From assembly GCA_964247055.1 (NCBI GenBank), contig OZ176052.1:11718001-11782000 (forward strand): 64,000 nt of DNA. Direction: 5' to 3'. Of this stretch, positions 50,406-60,929 are shown in pieces. Below the pieces are notes generated by a model. It had not been told where the DNA came from, made no database searches, and saw only the letters and a program-made list of their open reading frames with translations. Position numbers and translations under genes: made by a program. Each line of letters begins with the position of its first letter. Position 1 is the stretch's first letter. This stretch comes from Paragordius varius. Its lineage: Eukaryota > Nematomorpha.

Positions 50406-53136
50406 ATGATGACCTATTTTTTGTATTTGATATTCCATGACATATACGTTAGGGTTACTGATAAATTTTTGAATTTTATTTTTCAACATTTGAATACACT
50501 TGGCCATTTCAGTGTTTTAAATGGCGGGGTATTTTATATTTCTGTTGGTAAGAATTGGATTTTTTATTTTGTTAGTTAGGTAACATGATATTTTATTGCG
50601 ACAAACAAGCGCCACATTTTTTCTCTAAAATTTTAATCAAATATATAACTAATAAAAATGAAAAAATTATTCATACCAATAGACATAAAAAACCCCTTAT
50701 AGCCATTTAAAATACCGCAATAGCCATTCGTTACTGCATTACAAAATATTACAGTTTTTGCTTGATTTTTATTAGAACGCGTTTTAGAGGACCACGAAAA
50801 TTTGATAGAAAACATATCCTTTTGGTCACGCGAATCATCAAATAAACTCTTATTTTTGGATACTATGGAAAAATATGAAATGTTCAATAATTTACCCATC
50901 AATGGTAATGAAATGGATATAAAACCTGTTAAAAATGATACAAAAACAGTCAACCGATTAAGTTTGATCAATGAACCCAATGTCGATAAAATATTTGATC
51001 AAAATGGCATATTTAAAGAATATATTGGCAAAAAGGTATTGTTATATTTAGCTTTTCTGTTAATATTACTTGATATTTTCATTTTATTTTAAATCATTAT
51101 TTTTTTAAAAAAAGGGGGGGGGGGTATTTGATGTTATTAATACCCCTTTTTAAAGTAGGTTAACTCTGCGTTTTTTTAAATCTTTTTTATATCTTTACTG
51201 GGAAAATGAATAATATATTTTACATATTTAGTTAAAAAATTCTACCAACATTTCTTGTATGGCTATTTTTGAAGGATACCTCCACATCAAATCACATAAA
51301 AAGAAAACTTGGAAAAAACAATGGTGTCTTTTGCGATCATCCGGATTGTATTTTTGTACACAGCGTCGGACAGCACATCAACCCGCTAAAATTAATGTTT
51401 TATTATAATATATATTTGATATATATATCTAAAATGTTATAATGTAACCCAGTAAACAATATTTTTACGTTTTCTTGTTTTTTTTGTGAATTATTAATTT
51501 GGTTAAATCTAAATATTTTGATATTTATTTAGATGCTCAGTGATTTTAGTTGCCTTCATCGTTTTGATTCGGTCAATGTTTACTACGGATTTGATTGGAA
51601 GAAGCAATATAAGGCACCCACGAATTTTGGGTTCGCCTTAAAAGTAAAATTTTTTGTCTTTTCAAGTTACGATTTGGTTTTTTTTTGGAAAAAATCTTAT
51701 AACAATTTTGTATGTGCATATATTTTAGATACCACAAGTGCAAATACCTTTATCTAATCATACTCTTTATTTTTGTGTTGAGAATGAAGAAAATTTGACC
51801 ATTTGGGTCAATGGAATACGTTTAGCTAAGGTTGTTTAAATTATTTTTCGAAATAAAGTCAATTCATTATGAAAACACTTGTTTTGGATTATAAAATATC
51901 GTTTGGACGTAATTATAAATATACTTTTTTATCATTTTATAGTATGGTGAAACATTGTTTCATAATTGTATCAAAGCGCACGCAAATATAGTTGATAATA
52001 TTGTTCGCAATGACTGTGATGATTCAAATTCTCTGTCCTTCAATCAAGAAAAAGATATTTTACATTCATTAAATCCACAAAAATCCATAGAGGAAGCAAC
52101 ATTTAATATGATAAAAAATAATAATGATTCCACAATGAGGTATATTAAACCTATTGAAAATGGACATTCTTTAGTAAGCCAATCAAAGTGCAATTTTACT
52201 AAACAAGAACACAATAACTTTAATAGTCTCAAAAAATCAGATACGCCACAAGAAACTGATCAAATAGATTATCAAAAAACTCTTCAGGACACGAAAGGGG
52301 GTAATAATTGTGCAGCTAAAGTTGAAAATCAAAATTTAAGCAATATCACATCATCCATATATGATACTACTCTAAAATTATATGATAGCAATAATCCAAA
52401 AAGTGTCCATAGCCAAGCTCAACAAATATCTAATTCAAATGGTACCACAGTAGATATCATTCATACTTTATATACAACAGCAAACAACAGGGTTGAAACT
52501 ATTATTATAACAAGCAAACAATCAAATACTGTAAACAGTCATATTTCAAATCCGATTGAAAAATCACTTAATGGCATAAACGGATATGGGACTAAAAATA
52601 CACCCAAACCCAAACTACCTTTGACAGGTATGGTCGCGTCTGTTGTAGCATCTTTAGAACCAAATTTATCCATTGAACATCAACCCATTTACGATAATGT
52701 TAAACGAGATAATATTAATATACTACAGCCTAAACCCAATTTTTATCCATTACCCAATAACATTAATAATTCCATAAATCATGGACATTCTTTATCATTG
52801 TCTGGGTCTTTGAAACCTGTGCCGCCTGCTAAACCATTTCGTAAGTCGCCGATTGATTTATCTCAACCGAAAATATCTAATGGCATATATGGATTAAGTA
52901 ATAAGGATAATTATGACAGAAATAATAATAATATTAATATTTATACTAATTTTGGCGAAATAAATGGTGGTCCGTCATATCAAATATATGATAATTTGTT
53001 GCAATCGAAAAATCAAAATCAATCGTTGATGAGTTTTAATAATTCTTATGGGATACAAAATGTGAAATCCCAACATGTTAATAAACCTCTACCGCCTTTA
53101 CCCCCTGTACGAAATTTAAATACAAAGCTTAGTTGA
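47777..53136 (+). CDS. MIG-10/RIAM/lamellipodin adaptor
   Basis: Nine exons (47777-47897, 47920-48101, 48184-48489, 49586-49790, 50788-51035, 51232-51396, 51533-51643, 51729-51830, 51943-53136) join in frame to 877 residues. Intron 1 is 22 bp; the others are 82-1096 bp. The N-terminus (NDLQNILNDLQELELQL) resembles the talin-binding helix of RIAM/lamellipodin, followed by the family motif DSAYSDDVS. Next come a Ras-association domain (about residues 200-275; VKVYMRDGGAKCLLVDENQT, WTLIEHLPDLYM) with its EDHENLIENISFWSRES extension, and a coupled PH domain (about 365-495; EGYLHIKSHKKKTWKKQW, SVNVYYGFDWKKQYKAPT, WVNGIRLAKYGETLFHN). The long Asn/Ser-rich tail carries proline ligands KPVPPAKPF and KPLPPLPPVRN for EVH1 or SH3 partners. 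Family members link Ras/Rap GTPases to Ena/VASP-driven actin assembly and integrin activation. Vertebrate paralogues RIAM and RAPH1 cannot be told apart here. Confidence 0.92.
51109..51125. repeat. Poly-G run in MIG-10 intron 5
   Basis: An A-rich stretch runs directly into 11 or so consecutive G residues, striking in DNA this AT-rich. It is intronic and its length is prone to sequencing error. Confidence 0.6.
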
Positions 53137-54571
53137 TTTAAGGCAAATTATATGGACATTTTTATTGTTATAAAGCATTTCTATAACTGCAATATTTATA
53201 TAATACCCTGTGCATTTATGTCACCCTTTTTATATGTGACTCAATGTTATGTGTTCTTCCCTAATATATATTTATATACTGTTTTATATTTTTTCTCGAC
53301 ACTGACCACCATTTATATTTTTATTAGAATTTATCCATATTTATATCTATTTAGCCATTTTATGTGGACCAAATTTCATTGTCACTAGTTTTTTATTTAA
53401 AATACAGAAAAATAAATTTTAGTTATTGATATTAATATAATATGGGATTTGTTAGATTTGGCCTTTAATTTTGTTTAATGGAATGCATACCGTATTGTGT
53501 GGTTTTTCGCTATTTTTAATGCTTTTATTGGTTCCAAGCCCTAAAAAAATATTATAGAAAGCTAGCGTATTTATTTTGTACTAATTCTATATACCAAATA
53601 TATTTATAATGGCGCAATTTTGGATCAACAAATTTTTTTAAAAATAAAACATACACTGTATTGAATCTTTTACATATCTTTAATGTATAAATATGGGGGT
53701 ATTTATTTGTCAGATGCACACACAACTGAGGCGGCAAAAAGTTTGATATGATTTTTCAAAAAATGATTTTTATCATTGCATACGAAAATGTTAATTTTCC
53801 TACGTTTTGGGCACTATATCTTCTAGTTAAAATATAATAAAACGCCTCTTACACTTTTGCGGAAATTGTATACATTGATTACAATGTGGAGCAAAAATTG
53901 TTTCAAAAATTAAAGGTGTGCCAATTTCATTTTAACAAACATAATTAACATTTATAAGGAAAATACCTTGTAAACCCTTTCCTTTTTAGCAAAGAAATAA
54001 AACAAATAAAAAAACATGTTCACATTTTGTCTGGCCGGCTCTTTACACAACATACATTTAATAATATTTATGCATGTGAAAAGGTAAAAAAAGGTATTAT
54101 GACTCATACTCCTTGAATGTGAAAATAGCGCAAGTTTACTCTTGGTTTTTTTGTATTTTTCTACGAAAAATGGGTTATACATTAATTATATATAATAAAA
54201 ATTTATTGACTAGGGTAATATTTTTTACTAAATATTAATAAATTATAAAATATAGAAATTTAAGACAAATAAATAGATATGCGACTGTAAAGATATTTTG
54301 CGTAACAAAAATTGCATAAAAAGACCGGTTGTGAATAGTTGTTGATTATTAAAATTAAAGGTTTTATAAATTATATAAAAATAGAAAATGATTGTAAAGA
54401 AAAATGGGGCGATCCACAAAAATATAATAAAATCATTTGCATTCAAAGTGCTATAAGTAATTGCTTTATCAACCAAATATCCAAATAAATAAATATCATT
54501 TCAGCCAATAAATTATAGAATGATTAGATCCTGTTAAATAAATAAATGAAAATAATCAACATTTTTGACTA
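53137..54571. other. Convergent intergenic spacer
   Basis: About 1.4 kb of AT-rich DNA between the 3' ends of MIG-10 and Jun. Short ORFs occur on both strands without recognisable families. It should contain both 3' UTRs. No repeat recognised. Confidence 0.45.
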
Positions 54572-55536
54572 TCAATTGATTTGGCAGTGACATCCCAGTT
54601 GGATATGTTGTTGGATTTCATTTTGTAATGCCGTTACTTGATTATTTTTGGCTAAAATTTGCTTTTCCAAATTTTCAATGGAATTTTTAAGCTCTTCGGA
54701 CAGCTGTTCGAGTTCAGATATGCGTTCAATTTTTCGTCTGCGACATTTACTAGCAGCTATCCTGTTCCGTAACCGTTTTCGTTCAATTTTAATTTTTTCT
54801 TGGTTTGCCAGATTGATTGGAAAAGAAGGCGGTAGTAACAAGTTATTATTCTCATTACTATTATTATTAGATAAACCGGATTGGATGAATTGATTATTAT
54901 TGTGTAGGTTATCCATCATTTCCCTTTCATGTTTGCAAGATGTTATGGTTGAATTGGTGTGATTGGATAAAGAACTTGTGATTGATTCGGTATCATCAGA
55001 CTTTTTATTTTCAATGATAGTTTCAAGATAGGAATTGTGACTAGAGGATGACGGTTCATTTTTCATATCACATAATTGGGTAAATTTGGAACAATTTATT
55101 TGAGCAGTTAAATTACAAGTGTTATCTTGTAAAGACAGTGAATTATTATTTGAATCTGATATATAAAATTAAAATATACCGATCATTTTATGAGGATCAT
55201 TAATAGCGTAATGTTTAATGGTAGATATAGCATCTAAAAATCCTTTGGCATACATTTCCTAAAATAAAAACAAATCATTACTCTCTCATTTATAAATGAT
55301 CGAGGAAAATAGTATTGGGATGGAGTGGGTGTAAAAAGCATTGGTTGAGACCGTATAAAATTTTCTAATTCGGGAGATGCTAATTTCAGCATATTTAAAT
55401 CGGGTGATGTAAGTATTGATTGGTAACTACGTTTATGTTCATTGATGTTTTCAAAATCGAGTTTTAACTTGTCTCTCCGATTGCGCAAAGGATTAGGATT
55501 GGCTGGTAAGCTATCCATGAATTTGCAGACCTGCAT
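54572..55536 (-). CDS. JUN: Jun bZIP transcription factor
   Basis: Three exons (55536-55282, 55258-55180, 55155-54572) separated by introns of 23 and 24 bp join in frame to 305 residues (human c-Jun 331). The N-terminal region keeps a delta/JNK-docking-like stretch (NPLRNRRDKLKLDF) and both JNK target sites in ILTSPDLNMLKLASPELENFI, followed by TPTPSQYYFP and the EMYAKGFLDAI helix matching EGFAEGFVRAL of c-Jun. The C-terminal bZIP has the basic region KIERKRLRNRIAASKCRRRK, preceded by NLANQE as in Jun's DMENQE, then a leucine zipper and the GCHCQIN end matching Jun's SGCQ. It should bind AP-1 sites as a homodimer or with Fos. The ATG at 55536 lies next to an acceptor-like TTAAATTATGCAG, so an additional upstream exon is possible. 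Confidence 0.93.
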
Positions 55537-55704
55537 AATTTAAGTAAAACGTATGATAAATAAAATTAGATATATACGATGTTATATGACAATCAGATAA
55601 AATTTTGATTAACCATATAGTATTTAATATTTTAATAATTGTCAAACACATATTATAGCTTAGAATATTTATAACAATATTTTCAATTAAATACTATTTT
55701 ATAA

Positions 55705-56850
55705 TATATTTGTGGGTTGAACAAATGAACTGTACTCCCACTCTAACATCATTTCGATCACATAACACGCTTGAATTTTCTCCCAATTTACGTAACTGCT
55801 CTTTATTCTTAAATTTTTATCGTCGAGCGATCCATCTGAACTTAACATTGCCCCCAAATATTTGCACCTTACTTTAGCCATCGGAACCCAACTATCATCA
55901 ACTCACATTTCATGTTGTTGACCCCAAAAGTAAAACATTCAGTTTATGCCTTGTTTACTGTCAGACCGTATCGATTCAGTATAATAACCCATCTGTTTAC
56001 CGTTCGCTTTAGCTCGGCCATTGAACCAGATAAGATGATTATGTCATCTGCATACAATAAGTACCAACCTAATCTTACATTAACGACCTTGGCTACATCG
56101 TCTATACAAATTATAAACAATAAGGGGCTGAGTATGAGCCTTGGTAGACTCCATGCTTTATTGAAAAAATCTCTGATAATCCTTGAGAATTAATCCTGAG
56201 GATTCGTACCTTATTTGTAACAGCTTAACTTTCTGGCATATTTTTACTACGGAGACTCCACCAAATAGTTTCTCTAATCCTGTCAAACGTGTTCTCTATC
56301 TTAATTAAAACCGCTTGTAATTCTTTTTTTCCATGTGTTTTTCAGACAACCTCTTAACCGCATGTATAGGGTCTATTGACTTTCCTGGCATGAAACCAAA
56401 TTGATTTCCTTCTATAGATATCATTTTCCTGATTTGTTTTCAATTATTTTTTCAAAAAAACCCGAACAAAGACATTTTAACGTCTCGCAAATGAAAATAC
56501 TTAAAATGATGTGTGGGGTAACATGGAAGGTCAAAGTTAAAAATAGATTTATTCGTGGTAGCACAGATGTTGAATAAACCAATAGTGGAAAGAATGTCAA
56601 AAAATAGGCTACGTTGGTTTGGGCACATTGAAATGAGAGATTCTAATTATATTGCAAAAATAATAGAGAGTCATATAGTTGAAGGAAAACGTGGACGTGG
56701 GCGGCCTAAAACGAGATGGATAGACGCATTAAAAAGAGAACTAGCAGAATATGAGCTAAATGCAGAAGACCCCAATAGATAGAGTTCTATGGCGAGACAG
56801 GTTGTATAACATGACCGCTTTCACGAGGGAAAACATGTAATGTAATAATA
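55705..56850 (+). mobile_element. 5'-inverted, truncated non-LTR retrotransposon (LINE)
   Basis: The left part, to about 56470, is in minus orientation and encodes reverse-transcriptase pieces (FGFMPGKSIDPI near 56390, YADDIIILSGSMAELKRTVN near 56060, KYLGAMLSSDGSLDD near 55860). The right part, from about 56480, is in plus orientation and encodes the following C-terminal segment (MKILKMMCGVTW, then PIVERMSKNRLRWFGHIEMR and GKRGRGRPKTRWIDALKREL), ending in a tail around AACATGTAATGTAATAATAA. Flanking repeats AAATACTATTTTATAAT (55689) and AAATATTATTTTAGAAT (56851) match at 15 of 17. The coding order is continuous apart from a gap at the junction, so this is a single twin-primed insertion. Frames are broken at several points. 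Confidence 0.7.
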
Positions 56851-56867
56851 AAATATTATTTTAGAAT

Positions 56868-59800
56868 GCACATAAAAATCATAGGGGTACCGTGTTATTT
56901 TCGGGTTTTAAAGAGTTTTGCCAAAATAAATATGCACAAATTAATTAACACCGAATTTCTTATGGATTTAAGGGTATATTAGTTGTTGGTCTAAATTGAA
57001 CTATTCCCTTTAGACGTATTCTATAAAAAATCACCTAATAAACTGGAAAGAAATTATTTTAATTGAAAAATTAAATTAATAAGACGTTTTTTGATTTTTT
57101 GAAAAACCCCTCATAAATTAAGATGTTTAAAGTGGTCGATTTCTATCAAGCCTCATAATCCCTAAATTAAATTCTTCTTCAGAAAAACGCCATATTTTAT
57201 ACTAGAAATCCTCAAAATTTATATAGAATGGAATGAAACACCTGCTATCAAAGAAAAATCAACAAGACCTGATGCTATATAATTTAAATATAAATTTATT
57301 AAAATTATTATCAGCAAACAAAAGAAAGAAATTATATTTTGCGGAAAAAAGTTCATGATACGGATTTTGTTCGTTAATTTTTGAATTATAAAAGCTATTG
57401 ATTCAAACTTTTTATTTCAGCTCAAAATCATAGATACCAATTTATTATATCCAATTGAGTAGTAGAAAACTCCAAAAGAAATGAAAAAAAAATACGTCAA
57501 TAAATTATTATTTATTTTAATACTCCATTACTTTTTGGGGTAGTTTTATATCCCAAAGCGATATGAAATCGGATTATTTGTATTTAAGGTATTAAGCCGA
57601 ATTTTAAAAAATATGCTTTCTTTAGTTTTTAGGCGCATTATACAAAAAAAGTTTTTTTAAAAATGTTAATTTTTAAAAAATTAATTCCTCATCAGCTTTT
57701 TTGCCACCCTTTTCTTATGTATTTTTTAAATCGCCATTGCAAGAGGCAAATAAATGTATATTATGGTTAGAAATGTAAATAAGTAACTTTAAAATTATGG
57801 CTACATTTTAGCAGTAAATACTTGATATATATCAATTTTGATATCAGCTGCTCGTGTCTCGTGTGTTTTGGAGCTCTCCCAATTAGCCTCTAGAAGTCAC
57901 AAACTGTTAAAATTATAACCTAGTTTATCTAAATGAGAACAATGTTTAATAATTAAAATTTAACCAAAATAACTTCCATAAATGTAGTAATTGAACTCTG
58001 GGATATCAAACCTCCCCAAAAGGTAAACTAGAACAAAAAAGTGAGGAAGTGTTAAAAATGGCAAAACTAAATCATATTAAACCTTTCATTTTGGGGTATA
58101 CAAAACGGAGGTGATCTGTTAATAATTTAAAACTACAATGGATTTGGATCCCAAAAATATGGAAAGAAGTTGGGGTGGTTCTCAAAATGTTGGAACCGCA
58201 CCAATGTTGCTAAGAAAGTGAAATGAACTAGTTTCTGTGGTTACGGTACTAAATTTTTTGGCCCCTAATTAGTTTTACGTTTGTTAATTTTAAAATATTA
58301 TAACATTACCTATGTTATATGGCTCAAAAAAACTAGGGCATCGAACTAAATAACTTCTTCAATAAAATAAAGAAAGTATTGCCAAAACTTGTAAGTTTTT
58401 GTTTGTTCAAAAATCGCTACATCTAAAAAAGTTGTGCCTATTCTAATCAGAATTATTAGAACGAAATTTCAATCCTTATGAAATAAAGAATCTTTTAAAA
58501 AACAGTTATAAAAGGAACCTCTTAAAACAACATTGCGCAAAACCGTATCCTATCGCAAGCAAATTACAAAAAATTGTATCAGACACATTCAATAAATAAA
58601 ATGCCACATAGTAAAAATTGTAAAAAATGACATTTGAAACCAATTTAATGATAAAACTTAATCACTGCTAAATTACCTTTCACATTTTCGGTACTAAGTT
58701 TTTGTGACTTAACAATAGAAAGCAAAAGCTATAAATTATATATAAATGGGATTATTTTTTTATAAGATTCTTATGTAATTGACTCATTTTAAATTAAAAT
58801 CATTTCATAGATACAATGTGTCTTTGTTCTGGATGAATCGCATGTTTAAAGTTGGATTCTACTATTGAGTTTTAAATTCAACGCATTTTATAACAGCGTC
58901 CTCTAGCTCCCTTAACTTTTCCAATCATTCAGCCTTATTTTAAAGTATTTATAAGGTATTGTGATTAGAAGAGTAGTCTATTGCAAACGATCTAGATCTG
59001 AATATTTATATATTTGGGTTTTTGAGCATTTAATTTCGATTAGTTTGAAACTCATATATCGAATTATATAGCGCTAAATCAGGAAGATAAATCTATTTTT
59101 AATATATTATTTTTTTACTTTGATTATATTGATTAATTTACATTTATTAGACGTAAAGGCATCGCATAACATCAAATTTTATTTTAATGTTATAGATTTC
59201 GAAACCGGCTAAAATATTTGACAAAAAGCTATATATAACTAAAAGATTCGAAAAACTAGTTTAATATAGTTTAATAGCTAGTTCAACATCCTATTAAGAT
59301 TGACCGTTTTGCCTAGGCTTATGATTTGAAACCATCTACCAATTTAAATTATACATATGAGGTAATAATTTATATACACACGTATGACATAAACATAATC
59401 AACAATCATTTAAATTTATTTGTTGTCAAATTGTTTTATACATTAAATTAATTATCATTGATAAATAATTATGATAATATTATACCAATTTTATCTGCTC
59501 CCAAGACGCAACGAATAGTTAATTTAAATTAATATCTGAATGCTGTTTAACCTTTACAATTTTTGGATTCTTTTCAGAAGATGGCGGTATTTATTTGTAT
59601 ATATTTTTATATGAGGGGCTTTCAGGCACTTTAAAATGTTAACAAATCTTAGTGTATATAAAAGGTTGTATATTTGGACCAAATTAAACTATCACTATTT
59701 CAAATGAGATTTAACGCTGTAAGAGAAGTTGCTTTAACGTATCTGGATAAAATAAACTAACCAATAATACAGTCAAGCTTTTTTCTAATTCTAGAATGTA

Positions 59801-60929
59801 TCATTAATCTACTTAATTTTATTTCATGTAATCAATTAGCTAAAACAAATAATTTTTAATAATTGGCTGCAAGGCAGGATTAAAAAGGTAGAGGTGGAAA
59901 TTTATTTTTATCGCCAAACATAAAAGTCATACATTGGGCGGATATTTATTTCTGGATATTGATACTTTGGTTAGTTTTAAAGGTATAAATAGACAATTTT
60001 GGAATCAATTATCCTTTGGTTAATATTTTTATAATGATAAAGCTTCAAAACTCTTGTTTCTCATAACTAAATGTAATGGATACAATATTAAAAACTTATA
60101 TATATGAAGTCTAAGGATATAAGATTGTGTACAAATAATTTTAATATACGATGAGTACCTTTAAATTACAAATCTTTTATTGAGTAATAAAATTAAAAAT
60201 ATATTTCATGAAATTTTACACCTTTGCTATTTAATATATGCACTCTTCATTTTAACATATTAAAATTGTTTATTTGAGGCCAGTTGTAATTTTCAATAAT
60301 ATATATTTCGTAATTTTTTGGAATACATTTTTTTGATGAGTAGATAACTTAAATACGGATATTATTGGATATTTTATTGATATTTTGGGCATATTTTTTG
60401 GGATGGTGTAAATACTTTATTTTGTATTAAGAATAGTCTAACCGCGCCTTTGGATTTCGAATGTGTTAAATATTTAAATTTATCATCTAATAAATATTTG
60501 GATTTTATCTGAAAAATCACACAACCATTTTTAGTTATAATTGGATAATTATATGAATTTATAAAAAATTTGATTTTAATTTAATGATTTGATGTGATAA
60601 CACGTTTAATTAGAAACTATTGAATCTTTGATGTTTTTTGACATTTAAAATAATTTAGTTATCATTTCATAGTAAATTTTAGATTGTGATATTTTAACGA
60701 AAAATATTCGCTTTGATATAATTGGATATTATTTGAAACATTTGTATAAAAAATTTACTTGTAATTTACTTAGACGAGTTAGATTTGATAATTTGCATTA
60801 TTTTATTTGAATATTCTTTTGATGATGTATATGTTATATAATTGAAAATGCAAAGTCTTTTTGGATTTGATTATATGGACATTATTTGATATACTGGATA
60901 CCCTTTTGAATATGTTGGGCAATCGGGCC
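56868..60929. other. Gene-free AT-rich region
   Basis: About 4 kb with one family B MITE (57517-58055) and no supported gene. Toward 60.3-60.9 kb a loose recurrence of AATTGGATA-TTATTTGA-like words about 160-180 bp apart suggests decayed repeats leading into the satellite. Otherwise nothing recognised. Confidence 0.5.
57517..58055. mobile_element. TTAA-flanked MITE, family B, copy 3
   Basis: 539 bp with TTAA at both ends (TTAATACTCCATTACTTTTT on the left, GAGGAAGTGTTAA on the right). It contains GGGGTAGTTTTATATCCC, mirrored by GGGATATCAAACCTCCCC near the right end. It shares the interior TTAAGCCGAATTT and TTTTAGGCGCATTATACAAA with the copy at 28428. Confidence 0.75.
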
